Shown piece after piece: positions 1-9,400 of a stretch of DNA of 64,000 nucleotides (positions within the stretch are counted from its first letter, which is position 1; every line of letters starts with the position of its first letter). This DNA comes from Hydrogenophaga pseudoflava NBRC 102511. GTDB lineage: Bacteria > Pseudomonadota > Gammaproteobacteria > Burkholderiales > Burkholderiaceae_C. Location: positions 110,773-174,772 of the forward strand of contig NZ_BCWQ01000012.1 of assembly GCF_001592285.1 (NCBI RefSeq), given 5' to 3'. The notes under the pieces were generated by a model that saw nothing but the letters and a program-made list of their open reading frames with translations, was not told the origin of the DNA and searched no databases. A program made the translations under genes and the position numbers.

Positions 1-2
1 GC

Positions 3-1193
3 GCCTTTCCGATGTCGGTGGCGCTGGCCAACAGCCTGATGCTGATCGTCGTCCTGCTGTGGGCGCTGAGCCTCGACGGCACCGACTTGCGCGAGTTCCT
101 GCGCAGTTCCTGGGCCAACCCGGTGGTGCGTCCGGCGCTGGCGCTGGTGCTGCTGATCGTCCTGGCCTCGTTCTGGTCGCCCGCCAGCTGGGCGGAGATC
201 GGGGGCTACTACAAGAAATACGTGAAGTTCCTGCTGCTGCCGGTGTTCATCTTCCTGCTGGCGCGCCGCGAAGACCGGGCCCACTGCTGGACGGCGTTCG
301 GTCTGGCTCTGCTGTTCACGCTGGTGTCCACCTGGCTGAACGTGTGGTTCCAGCTGCCCTGGTCGCGCACCTACAACCAGGGCTTCGGTGCCGACCACAC
401 CGTGTTCAAGGACCACATCTCGCAGGGCATCATGATGTCGCTGTTCACCGTCCTGTGCGCGCACTGGGCGATCAAGGCCACATCGAACTGGAAGAAGGTC
501 CTGTGCTGGCTGGTGGCCGGGCTGGCCGCAGTGAGCATCCTGGTGCTGACGCAGGGCCGCACCGGTTACCTCAGCCTGTTGCTGGCCACTGTCGTGTTCT
601 CACTGGCGATGCTCTGGCGCCGCCCGCAGATGCTGCTGGGCGTGGTGCTGGCCGGCGCGCTGGCCCTGATGTCGGCCTACACGCTCTCGCCGCAGTTCCA
701 GCACCGCACCAACCTGGCCTGGCAGGAGGCGCAGAACCACAGTGCGGGGACCGTGACCTCGATCGGCGCGCGCATCGAGGTCTGGCGCTTCATGGTCCGC
801 CAGACCGACTTTGACAACGCCAAGCTGATGGGCGCCGGAACCGCGTCCTACCCGGTGCTGGCGCGTTCGTACTTCAAGGATCCGAAGTTCTGCGACGCCA
901 TCTGCCCGCACCCGCACAACCAGTTCATCCTGTTCTATTTCGAGCAGGGGCTGCCCGGCTTCGTGCTGATCCTCTGGTTCATGGGCACCATCGTGCGGCA
1001 GGGGTTGCGCTACCGTTCGACACACCGGGCGCTGATGCTGGCCTTCGTGAGCATCATGCTGACCTCGAACATGACCCACAGCTCGCTGTGGCTGTCGACC
1101 GAGAGCCACTTTTTCATCCTGATGACCGCGCTGCTGATGGCCTCGGCGGGCCGTCGCCCGCCATCATCGGCGGTTCAGGCCTCGCCGGCGTAG
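3..1193 (+). CDS. O-antigen ligase family protein (5' partial)
   Basis: Polytopic membrane protein of about 395 visible residues with many hydrophobic helices and one large polar loop (around residues 235-305), the layout of the WaaL/Wzy O-antigen ligase family. Such enzymes join undecaprenyl-linked glycan to lipid A-core in the periplasm, or polymerise glycan. The loop contains TSIGARIEVWR and a PHPHNQFILFYFEQGLPG stretch, typical of WaaL-like proteins. The frame stays open to the window edge and reads AFP before the first ATG at 12, so the true start is probably outside the window. It converges on the Kdo transferase gene and the two 3' ends overlap by 19 bp. Ligase versus polymerase cannot be decided from sequence alone. 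Confidence 0.85.
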   Translation, partial: AFPMSVALANSLMLIVVLLWALSLDGTDLREFLRSSWANPVVRPALALVLLIVLASFWSPASWAEIGGYYKKYVKFLLLPVFIFLLARREDRAHCWTAFGLALLFTLVSTWLNVWFQLPWSRTYNQGFGADHTVFKDHISQGIMMSLFTVLCAHWAIKATSNWKKVLCWLVAGLAAVSILVLTQGRTGYLSLLLATVVFSLAMLWRRPQMLLGVVLAGALALMSAYTLSPQFQHRTNLAWQEAQNHSAGTVTSIGARIEVWRFMVRQTDFDNAKLMGAGTASYPVLARSYFKDPKFCDAICPHPHNQFILFYFEQGLPGFVLILWFMGTIVRQGLRYRSTHRALMLAFVSIMLTSNMTHSSLWLSTESHFFILMTALLMASAGRRPPSSAVQASPA

Positions 1194-3178
1194 CCCTTCA
1201 GCAGGTCGTCCCAGCGGGCTTCGTCCCAGTGGAACGGGTGGCGCCGGCCCTGTTCCTTGCGCAGCGAACGGCGCAGACGCTCCAGGTTCTCCTGCTTCCA
1301 GGCCTCGCCCGGTCGCACGCCGCATTTGTCGAAGTCCACGATCCAGGCGCGGCCCTGCGCGTCCAGCAACAGGTTGTGGCAGTTCAGGTCGGAGTGGAAC
1401 ACCTGGCGGTCGTGCAACTGGCGGATGGCGCTTCCGAGTGCGATCCAGTCCGTGGCCGGTAACGGTCCTTCGGACAGCGCCTGGGCCACGTTGCGGGTCT
1501 GCGGGATCATCGCGACCACGATGTCGGCGGTGTGGCCGATCAGGCCGCATACCTGTCGCGCGGCCACGGGCGCCGGCACCGGGAGGTCCCAGGCGCGCAG
1601 GCGGCGCAGCAGGGTGAATTCGTTCATGGACCGGCTGGCCAGCGGTGAGCGGCCCAGGTAGCGGTCGGAGCTGAGCCGGGCCATCAGGCCCCCGCGCCGG
1701 TAGTGGCGCAGCACGCCTTCGCCGTGGTCCAGTGCCACGCGGTGGGCCTGGCCGCGGCCGCTGCCGGTGGCCAGCGCCGCGCTGTCGTCGAGTGGCGGCG
1801 TGAACAGGGCCGGCAGAGCCTCGACAACCTGGGTGGGGTCGAACCAGATGGTCTGGCCGGCCGGCGTCGAGGCCCGGGCCGGTGCCAGGCGCTCGGGCCG
1901 CATGGGGGCCCAGACCTGGCGCAGCGCCTGCAGGCTGCGCTGGCTGCTGCCCTGCTGGCGCAGAACAAAATCGCGCGCCTGCTGGCCCTTGCGCTGCAAC
2001 AAGACCTTGTCGCGCATCCACTGAGCGGCGGTGTGCAGCATCAGGCGGGCCGAGTCGACGCGTTCGCCGGCGCCGCAGGCCTCGACGTCCTGGTACAGCT
2101 CCTGGAAGTGGTGGGTGTGCGGGCCGAACAGCACCGGCCGGGCACAGGCCATGGCCTCCAGCGCGTTGTGACCGCCGATGGGCACCAGGCTGCCACCGAT
2201 GAAGCACACGCTGGCGTGCAGGTACCAGGTGCCCAGTTCGCCCATGGTGTCGGCCAGCAGCACCGCGGTGCCAGCCGCCGGCGTTTCGCCACGGCTGCGC
2301 CGCACGAAGCTCAGGCCGCTGGCTGTGATCTGTTCGGCCACCTCGTCGAAGCGCTCCGGGTGACGCGGCACGAGGATCAGCAGCGCGCCGGGGTGCTGGC
2401 GCGCCAGCTCGGGCCAGGCCAGCAGCAGGGCCGCTTCTTCGCCGTCGTGCGTGCTGCCGGCGACCACGATGGGCCGTCCCGCCAACCAGGGCAGGCGGTC
2501 CGGGCTCTCGGGCGTGTCGCGCTGGTCGAACTTGAGGTTGCCGGTGAGCACCAGGCGGTCGGCGGGCACGCCCAGGGCCGCGTAGTGCTCCACGCTGGGC
2601 GCGTCGGCGGCAGCCACCACGGCCATCTGCGACCAGACGGGCGCCATCAGGGCGCGCCAGCGCTGGTAGAACTGGGCCGAATCGGCCGACAGCCGGGCAT
2701 TGACCAGGGCCACGGGCGTGAGCCGCTGGCGGCACTGCCAGAGCATCTCCGGCCAGATCTCGCGCTCGATCAGCACCAGCAGGGAGGGTTGCAGCCGGTC
2801 CAGGAAGCGGCGCGTGGCACCGGGTGTGTCGATGGGCGCGAAGACGTGGCGGATGTCGTCGCCCCAGTGGGAGCGCAGCGTGCGTGCGCCCGTGGGCGAC
2901 TGGGTGCTGACCGTGATCGCATGGTCGGGCCAGGTTTCGCGCAACGCCGCGATCAGCGGGCGCGCCGCCTGCACCTCGCCCACGGACGCGGCGTGAATCC
3001 AGAGGCCGCCCATGGACGCGGGCTCGATGCGGATGAAGCCCAGTCGCTCGCGCAGCCGTTCACGGTAGCCGGTGTCCTTGCGGCCGCGCAGCCACAGCCA
3101 GCCCAGCAGGGGCAGCGTCAGACCACGCAGCAGCAGCCGGTAGCCGCGCTGGGCCAGGCTGGCCTTGTTCAGCGCCAA
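1175..3178 (-). CDS. waaA: Kdo transferase fused to Kdo kinase (WaaA-KdkA)
   Basis: Predicted 667-residue two-domain enzyme. Residues 1-425 are a WaaA/KdtA glycosyltransferase that adds 3-deoxy-manno-octulosonic acid (Kdo) to lipid IVA at the inner membrane: an N-terminal hydrophobic anchor, the IHAASVGE motif whose Glu68 fits the catalytic base, and GGSLVPIGGHNALEA in the CMP-Kdo domain. Residues 440-667 are a KdkA-type Kdo kinase: VLRHYRRGG, the catalytic HSDLNCHNLLLD (His about 595) and the metal-binding VDFDKC. The frame between the domains is uninterrupted. A TTG start at 3178 gives MALNKASLAQ, a normal WaaA N-terminus, and overlaps the upstream glycosyltransferase gene by 10 bp. The longer open frame reaching 3547 only shadows that gene. 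By family knowledge, a kinase partner implies a monofunctional WaaA adding one Kdo that is then phosphorylated. Confidence 0.93.
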   Translation of the reverse strand: MALNKASLAQRGYRLLLRGLTLPLLGWLWLRGRKDTGYRERLRERLGFIRIEPASMGGLWIHAASVGEVQAARPLIAALRETWPDHAITVSTQSPTGARTLRSHWGDDIRHVFAPIDTPGATRRFLDRLQPSLLVLIEREIWPEMLWQCRQRLTPVALVNARLSADSAQFYQRWRALMAPVWSQMAVVAAADAPSVEHYAALGVPADRLVLTGNLKFDQRDTPESPDRLPWLAGRPIVVAGSTHDGEEAALLLAWPELARQHPGALLILVPRHPERFDEVAEQITASGLSFVRRSRGETPAAGTAVLLADTMGELGTWYLHASVCFIGGSLVPIGGHNALEAMACARPVLFGPHTHHFQELYQDVEACGAGERVDSARLMLHTAAQWMRDKVLLQRKGQQARDFVLRQQGSSQRSLQALRQVWAPMRPERLAPARASTPAGQTIWFDPTQVVEALPALFTPPLDDSAALATGSGRGQAHRVALDHGEGVLRHYRRGGLMARLSSDRYLGRSPLASRSMNEFTLLRRLRAWDLPVPAPVAARQVCGLIGHTADIVVAMIPQTRNVAQALSEGPLPATDWIALGSAIRQLHDRQVFHSDLNCHNLLLDAQGRAWIVDFDKCGVRPGEAWKQENLERLRRSLRKEQGRRHPFHWDEARWDDLLKGYAGEA

Positions 3179-3909
3179 TGGTCGGCGACCCACTGGGTCG
3201 GCAGGACACGGCGGTACCACTTGCCACTGACGCCGGCGATGGCGTCGGGCGGGTTGGGCTTGCCGTGGAAGGCGATGAGGCGGGCACCTTTGGGGATGGT
3301 GGGCGGCTTGAACCAGCCCATGATGCCCGGCTGCAGGCAGTGTCGCTTGAAGCTGCGGCACCACTCCTCGGGCCAGTAGCTGAGCTTGCCCTGGCGCGCG
3401 AGATACAGCGTGATGAACTCCTGCTCGTTGCGCACCGGCGCGATCGAGGCGGGGTAATCGTTCTTCAGGTGCTCCAGCGCGTCGGCGTGCGCGCCGATGG
3501 TGTAGAGGTAGCACGAGGTGTTGCCCGTACCGTCCTTCTTGTCCCATTCCTTGATCACGATGAACTCGCCCTTCTGCTCGAAGAACGGGTCCAGGCTGTC
3601 GAGGATGACGATGTCCAGGTCGAGGAACAGGGTGCGGCCCTGCAGGTCGTACAGCGGATTCGCGAACGAGGTCAGCTTGAGCCAGCCGTGTCCGAAGGTC
3701 CAGGGCTTGCGCTGGTCGAACTCTTCGAAGCCGACCATGGGGATGGATTTGACCTCGACGGCGGGGTCGATGCCGGCGCCGTCATCCGTCAGGCAGACAA
3801 AACGGAACGGCCGGTGCAGGTGGCGGCGGACCATGCTGTGCAGCTTGTTGACGTACTCGGGGCCGTACTTCTTGCCCCACTTGATGCACAGCACATTGAC
3901 CGCTTGCAT
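3169..3909 (-). CDS. small glycosyltransferase, LPS-associated
   Basis: 246-residue soluble protein without a signal peptide. It carries a LFLDLDIVILDSLDPFF segment, a DxD-type nucleotide-sugar motif like that of GT8-like and capsular glycosyltransferases, and a C-terminal IAFHGKPNPPDA segment, a Gly-Lys-Pro region common in these enzymes. It therefore probably transfers a sugar from a nucleotide donor in the cytoplasm. The start at 3909 has a good AAAGGTG ribosome binding site. Its stop overlaps the TTG start of waaA-kdkA, so the two are translationally coupled, which points to a lipopolysaccharide inner-core role. Donor and acceptor cannot be read from sequence. Confidence 0.8.
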   Translation of the reverse strand: MQAVNVLCIKWGKKYGPEYVNKLHSMVRRHLHRPFRFVCLTDDGAGIDPAVEVKSIPMVGFEEFDQRKPWTFGHGWLKLTSFANPLYDLQGRTLFLDLDIVILDSLDPFFEQKGEFIVIKEWDKKDGTGNTSCYLYTIGAHADALEHLKNDYPASIAPVRNEQEFITLYLARQGKLSYWPEEWCRSFKRHCLQPGIMGWFKPPTIPKGARLIAFHGKPNPPDAIAGVSGKWYRRVLPTQWVADHWR

Positions 3910-3989
3910 GAATCACCTTTGGCTCTGTCTTGCCGCCGCGGACGGTATGTCCCCAGCGGCCGACCCGGCAGTTTATCCCAGCAGGGGGA

Positions 3990-5333
3990 TCACTTCAGCA
4001 AGGCGTTGACCGGCTGCAGGTCGTCGGCCTTGAGCACGCCGCCGGCCTGCTTCAGGCGCAGCTGGCCCACCAACACGTTGTAGCGTGCCACAGCCAGGTC
4101 GCGCTTGGTCTGGAACAGCTGGCTCTGGGCGTTGAGCACGTCGATGTTGATGCGCACGCCCACCTGGTAGCCCAGCTTGTTCGCGTCCAGCGCGCTCTGG
4201 CTGGACGCCTCGGCCGCTTCCAGGGCCTTGACCTGGCTGGTGCCCGAGACCACGCCGAAGTAGGCGCTGCGGATGGCCTGCGAGATGTTGCGCAGCGCGG
4301 TCTCGCGGTCGGCGCGCGACTTCTCGACCAGCGCGAGCGCTTCACGGACCCGGTTCTCGATCGCGTTGCCGGCGTACAGCGGCAGGTTGAACTGCAGGCC
4401 GACGCTGGCGTTGTTGGTGCGCACGTTGCCGGCGGTCGGGAAGTTCGAGTTGGGGCCGCGCGCCACCTGGTACTGGCCGACCAGGTCCAGTGTCGGCTTG
4501 TGGCCAGCCTGGGCCTTCTGCACCTCGACCTCGGCGATCTCGAAGGCCTTGTCCGCCTGGCGCACCGCGGGATGCTGCGTCAGCGCCTGTTCCACCCAGG
4601 CCTCGGCGCTGGCGGGCTGCACCGCGGGCAGGTTCACCGGGGCGGCCAGCGGCTTCGGGCTGGCACCGCTGCGGCCCACCAGCTGGTCGAGGGCGAGCTT
4701 CTTGACCAGCAGGTCGTTGCTGGCGGCGATCTCCTGGGCCAGCACCAGGTCGTAGCGGGCCTGGGCTTCGCGCGAGTCGGTGACGGTGGAGGTGCCGACC
4801 TCGAAATTGCGTTTGGCCGCGGCGAGCTGCTCGGCCACGGCGGTTTTCTGTGCCTGCACGAAGGTCAGCGTGTCCTGCGCGGCCAGCACGTCGAAGTAGG
4901 CCTGGGCGGTGCGCACCATCAGGTCCTGCTCGGCGGCCTCCAGCTGGGCACGGGCAATCTCCACCGATAGCTGACCCTGTTCGTCGTTGTAGCGGTTGAC
5001 CGGGCGGTACAGCGGCTGGCTGGCCGACAGGGTGACGTTCTGCGAGTTGTTGGTGCGGCTGGTGTCGGTGACGTCGTTGCGGCTGTTGGTCCAGTTGGCG
5101 CCGGCGCCCAGCCCCGCCTGCGGACGCAGGCCGGCCTTCGCCTGGTCGGCCTTGGCGAGACTGGCGTCGTACTGGGCACGCGCCGACTGCAGCGTGGTGT
5201 CGTAGCCCCGCGCCGCCTCGTACAGCTCCACCAGGCTCTGGGCCTGGGCGCCTGCCGCACCCAGCGTGAGGGCGACCGCGAGGGACAGGCGGGTCAGGGC
5301 AGAACGACGGGGAGCGAGAGACGGAGCGGTCAT
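3990..5333 (-). CDS. tolC: TolC-family outer membrane efflux protein
   Basis: 447 residues with a signal peptide ending near AAGAQA, then SLVELYEAARGYDTTLQSA, the characteristic start of mature TolC. Two OEP repeats follow, with long helices and beta strands, including LSASQPLYRPVNR and LQFNLPLYAGNAIENR. TolC trimers form the outer-membrane and periplasmic tunnel of tripartite efflux pumps and type I secretion. The start at 5333 is chosen because it opens a signal peptide and follows AAGGA; the frame continues upstream through the rhodanese gene but that stretch is not protein-like. It follows pcm and rhodanese genes on the same strand and is the only outer-membrane factor in the window that could serve the RND pump at 6.5-10.8 kb. 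Confidence 0.93.
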   Translation of the reverse strand: MTAPSLAPRRSALTRLSLAVALTLGAAGAQAQSLVELYEAARGYDTTLQSARAQYDASLAKADQAKAGLRPQAGLGAGANWTNSRNDVTDTSRTNNSQNVTLSASQPLYRPVNRYNDEQGQLSVEIARAQLEAAEQDLMVRTAQAYFDVLAAQDTLTFVQAQKTAVAEQLAAAKRNFEVGTSTVTDSREAQARYDLVLAQEIAASNDLLVKKLALDQLVGRSGASPKPLAAPVNLPAVQPASAEAWVEQALTQHPAVRQADKAFEIAEVEVQKAQAGHKPTLDLVGQYQVARGPNSNFPTAGNVRTNNASVGLQFNLPLYAGNAIENRVREALALVEKSRADRETALRNISQAIRSAYFGVVSGTSQVKALEAAEASSQSALDANKLGYQVGVRINIDVLNAQSQLFQTKRDLAVARYNVLVGQLRLKQAGGVLKADDLQPVNALLK

Positions 5334-5365
5334 GGGGTTTCCTTGGGAACGGGGCGCCGGCGGGG

Positions 5366-5713
5366 TCAGTAGGTGGGAACCCCGGGATCGCGTTGCTGGG
5401 ACCAGGCGTCGATGCCGCCGTGGACGTTGACGACGGCGGTGAAGCCGTTCTGGATCAGGAAGTGCGCCACCTGGGCGCTGCGTGCGCCGTGGTGGCACAG
5501 GCAGGCGATGGGGCGGTCGCGTTCGAGTTCGAGGTAGCGGGCGGGGACGCTGCGCATCGGCATGGCCACCAGCTCGAAGCCGTCGGGCCGCACCGAGGCG
5601 GTCTGCAGCTCCCAGGGCTCGCGCACGTCCAGCACCACCGGCAGTGCGCCGGGTTTCTGTGCGCTGGCGTGCTGCAGCCAGTCGTCGAGTTGGGCGGGGT
5701 GGATGGCTTGCAT
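5366..5713 (-). CDS. rhodanese-like domain protein
   Basis: 115-residue single-domain rhodanese. It has the family's VVLDVREPWE opening, the active-site loop CLCHHGARSAQVA with the catalytic cysteine, and the closing VVNVHGGIDAW. Single-domain rhodaneses carry sulfane sulfur as a cysteine persulfide and pass it to thiol acceptors in the cytoplasm. The CHHGARS loop is the form common in small GlpE/PspE-like proteins. It lies 11 bp after the isoaspartyl methyltransferase gene and 32 bp before tolC, so the three are probably co-transcribed. The physiological acceptor is unknown. Confidence 0.9.
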   Translation of the reverse strand: MQAIHPAQLDDWLQHASAQKPGALPVVLDVREPWELQTASVRPDGFELVAMPMRSVPARYLELERDRPIACLCHHGARSAQVAHFLIQNGFTAVVNVHGGIDAWSQQRDPGVPTY

Positions 5714-5724
5714 GGCGTCGCGGC

Positions 5725-6414
5725 TCAGAAAGAGAAGCGCGAGGGCTCGGCAAAGTTCCGCAAGCGGGGCGCGATCGTGTCCCAGGGCTGCTGGGTGCTG
5801 AAACCTGCGTCGTCCACGCGGGTGACGACGGTGGCACGCATCACCGGCTCGTGGCCGACGATGGCGATCAGACGGCCACCCTTGGCCAGCAGGGCCAGCA
5901 GACCGGCCGGCACTTCGGCGACCGAGCCGGCCACCAGGATGGCGTCCCAGGGGCCTTCGGCGGCGCAGGCGGCAAAGCCGTTGGCTGCGGCGTCGGCCAC
6001 CCGCACCTCGGCGTTGGTGATGCCGGCCTGCTGCAGGTTCTTGCGCGCGGCGCTGGCGATGGCGTCGTCGATTTCCAGCGAGACCACGCGCTGGGCCAGG
6101 CTGGCCAGCAGCGCGGTGGTGTACCCGCTGCCGGTGCCGATCTCCAGCACCTTGTCGGTGGCTTTCAGTGCCAGGTCCTGCACCATGCGGGCCTGCACAC
6201 GCGGGGCGAGCATGACCTGGTCGGCGCCGTGGCCCAGGGGCAGTTCCATGTCGACATAGGCCAGCGCCTTCTGCGCGGGCGAGACGAACTGGTCGCGCCT
6301 GACGCGGTCGAGCAGCTCCAGCACAGCCGGGTCCAGCACCTCCCAGGGGCGGACTTGCTGTTCGATCATGTTGAAGCGGGCACGGTCGAGGCTCAGGGGC
6401 GTCGAAGAGGTCAT
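5725..6414 (-). CDS. pcm: protein-L-isoaspartate O-methyltransferase family
   Basis: 229 residues with the SAM-binding motif VLEIGTGSGYTTALLA and acidic VVSLEID, preceded by PLGHGADQVMLAPRVQARM, which corresponds to the isoaspartate-recognition strand of PIMT enzymes. PIMT methylates isoaspartyl residues to start repair of aged proteins. The N-terminus (NMIEQQVRPWEVLD) is the variant found in a PIMT-like subgroup rather than classical E. coli Pcm, so substrate range could differ. The start at 6414 has a GGAG site. A 56-bp gap separates it from the RND gene upstream on the same strand; it may have its own promoter there. Confidence 0.85.
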   Translation of the reverse strand: MTSSTPLSLDRARFNMIEQQVRPWEVLDPAVLELLDRVRRDQFVSPAQKALAYVDMELPLGHGADQVMLAPRVQARMVQDLALKATDKVLEIGTGSGYTTALLASLAQRVVSLEIDDAIASAARKNLQQAGITNAEVRVADAAANGFAACAAEGPWDAILVAGSVAEVPAGLLALLAKGGRLIAIVGHEPVMRATVVTRVDDAGFSTQQPWDTIAPRLRNFAEPSRFSF

Positions 6415-6470
6415 TTTTGATACTCCGGTGGGTATGTTAGCCGATCTGTTCCGATTTTACCGAGCGGGGC

Positions 6471-9400
6471 TCATCGGGCCGCTGACGCCGCGGGCGCGAA
6501 GCCCAGCCGGCGCCGCACCCAGGTTGCCAGATCGTCCATGTAGCAGTAGACGACTGGCACCACGACCAGGGTCAGGATGGAAGAGGTGATGACACCGCCG
6601 ATCACGGCCTGGCCCATGGGGGCGCGCTGCTCCGAGCCTTCGGTGAGTGCAAAGGCCAGCGGCACCATGCCGAACACCATGGCCAGCGTGGTCATCAGGA
6701 TCGGGCGCAGTCGCACCTTGGCCGCCAGCAGCAGGGCGTTCTCGCGGTCCAGCGGCGGCTGGCCCTCGAAGCCCTCGCGCGCCCGGATCGCGAAGTCGAC
6801 CAGCAGGATGGCGTTCTTGGTCACCAGGCCCATCAGCAGCACGATGCCGATGACCGAGAACATGCTCATGGTCGAGCCGAACATCAGCAGCGCCAGCACC
6901 ACGCCGATCAGGGTCAGCGGCAGCGAGGTCATCAGCGCCAGCGGCTGCAGAAAGCTCTGGAACTGGCTGGCCAGGATCATGTAGATGAAGATGATCGCCA
7001 GCGCCAGCGCTGAGACCGCATAGGCAAAGGATTCCTGCATGTTCTTGGTCGAGCCGCCGAACTCGTAGCGGTAACCCGGCGGGAAGCTCATCTGGTCGAG
7101 CACCTGGCGGATCTCGCCCGAGACCTCGCCGGCCGAACGGCCGTAGACGTTGGCGCTGATCGCGACCTCGCGGTTGAGGTTGCGGCGGTTGATCTGGTTC
7201 GGACCGGTGGACTCGACCACCTCGGCGATCTGGCCCAGCCGCACCACGCGCGCGCTGCCGTCGGCGTTGTTGCCGACCACGAAGGGCAGTTGTTCCAGGT
7301 CGTCGGCGCGGGCGCGCTGCTCCGGCGCCAGGCGCACGTTCACGTCGTAGCTCTCGCCGTCGGCGGCGCGCCAGTTGCCCACGGTCTGCCCGGCCACGAA
7401 GGTGCGCAGGCTGCTGGCCACGGCGGCGCTGTTGAGGCCGGCGTCCGAGGCGATCTCGCGCCGCATCACGATGTCCACCGTGGGTTTGTTGGGCTTGATG
7501 CTGGCGTCCAGATCGACCAGGCCGACGATGGGTCGCACGCGCTCCGTCACCTGGGCGGTCAGCCGCTCCAGCTCGGCCAGGTCGTCGCCCTGCAGCGAGA
7601 ACTCGATCTGCTTGTTGCCGCCCACCGGGTCGAGCAGGCCCGCGTGGGTGACGGTGATGCCGGGCACGGTGCGCAGCCGGTCGCGCAGCTTCGCCGCCAT
7701 GGCGTCGGCGTTGAGGGCGCGTTCCTTGCGGTCGACCAGGCGCACATAGACGCTGGCGTACATCGTGCCCTGCGCGTTGCCGGTGTTGATGGTCGAGAGC
7801 GTGTACCTCACCTCGGGGAATTCACGCAGGATGGCCTCGACCTGCTTCGTCTTCGCCTCGGTCGCCTGCAGCGAGGAACCGACCGGCGTGTGGAAGGACA
7901 GCGAGGTTTCGGAGAAGTCGGCCTTGGGCACGAACTCGGTGCCCAGCAGCGGCAGCATGAAGACGCTGCCGACGAACACCGCAATCGCCAGCGCCATCGT
8001 CGACAGCTTGTGCGCCAGCGACCAGCGCAGCGCGCCCTGGTAGGTGTCGGCCAGCCGGTCCTGCACGTGGTCGAACCAGCCGGTGATGCGGCCGATGGTC
8101 TTGTCGTACAGCGTCACCGGCGCGAGGTGCCTGCCATGCTTCTCGATCTCGGGGTCGTGCCAGACCGAGGACAGCATCGGATCAAGCGTGAAGCTCACGA
8201 ACATCGAGATCAGCACGGCCGCGACCATGGTGATGCCGAACTCATGGAAGAACTTGCCGATGATGCCGCCCATGAAGCCGATGGGCAGGAACACCGCGAC
8301 GATGGACAGCGTGGTGGCCAGCACCGCCAGCCCGATTTCTGCCGTGCCATCCATGGCGGCGTCGAACGGGCGCTTGCCCATCTGCACGTGGCGCACGATG
8401 TTCTCGCGCACCACGATGGCGTCGTCGATCAGCAGGCCCACCGACAGCGTGAGCGCCATCAGCGTGATCATGTTGATGGTGAACCCGAACAGGTTCATGA
8501 AGAAGAAGGTGCCGATCACCGAGATTGGCAGCGTCAGGCCGGTGATCACCGTCGAGCGCCACGAGTTCAGGAACAGGAACACGATCAGCACGGTGAGCAG
8601 CGCACCTTCAATCAGCGTCTGGCGCACGTTCTCGACCGAGACGCGGATCGGCCGCGAGCCGTCGGCAATCGGCTCCAGCTTCACGCCCGGCGGCAGTTCG
8701 GCCTTGAGCGAGTCGACGGCGGCCTTCAGGCCATCGGTGACCGCGATGGTGTTCTCGTCCTGCGCCTTCTGCACCTGCAGCAGCAGGGTGCGCTGGCCGT
8801 TGTAGAGCGCCAGGCTCTCGACCTCCTGCGTGCCGTCGCTCACGTGCGCGACCTGCGACAGGTGCACGGGGCTGCCGCCGCGCCGCGCCACGATGATCTG
8901 GCCGAAGTCCTGCGGGTTCTTCAGGCGCGAGAGCACCTGCACCACGCGGTCGCGCTCGCTGGTCTTGAGCGTGCCCACCGGCAGGTCCTGGTTCTCGTTG
9001 CGCACCGCCGTCGTGACCTGGTCGGCGGTGACGCCCAGCGCCTCCATCGCGGCCGGGTCGAGGTGGATGTTGACGGCGCGCCGGGTGCCGCCCACCAGGG
9101 TGACCGAGCCCACGCCGCGCACGTTCTCGAGGCGCTTCTTGAGCGTCTGCTCGGCCCAGGTGGTCAGCTCGACTGCGCTGAGCGCCTTTCCGTTGACTGC
9201 TTCAGGGAGCACCGCCACCGACCAGATCGCCCGGCTGGCCGGGTCGAAGCGCAGCACGCGCGGTTCCTTCACGTCGGTGCGGAAGCTGGGCTTGAGGATG
9301 GCGATCTTCTCGCGCACGTCGTCCGCCGCCTTGCGGCCGTCGATGTGCAGCTGGAACTCGATGATGACGACCGACTGGCCTTCGTAGCTGCGCGAGGTCA

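Noticed and set aside
1175..1193. Overlap of convergent O-antigen ligase and waaA-kdkA ends taken as assembly error
   Set aside because: Both frames end with natural family C-termini; short convergent overlaps are common in dense genomes.
3179..3547. N-terminal extension of the waaA-kdkA frame
   Set aside because: It lies in another frame over the glycosyltransferase gene and is Arg/His/Pro-rich, not WaaA-like; the TTG at 3178 gives the family N-terminus.
5334..5837. Upstream extension of the tolC frame
   Set aside because: It covers the rhodanese gene and the 3' end of pcm and has no protein character; the signal peptide starts at 5333.
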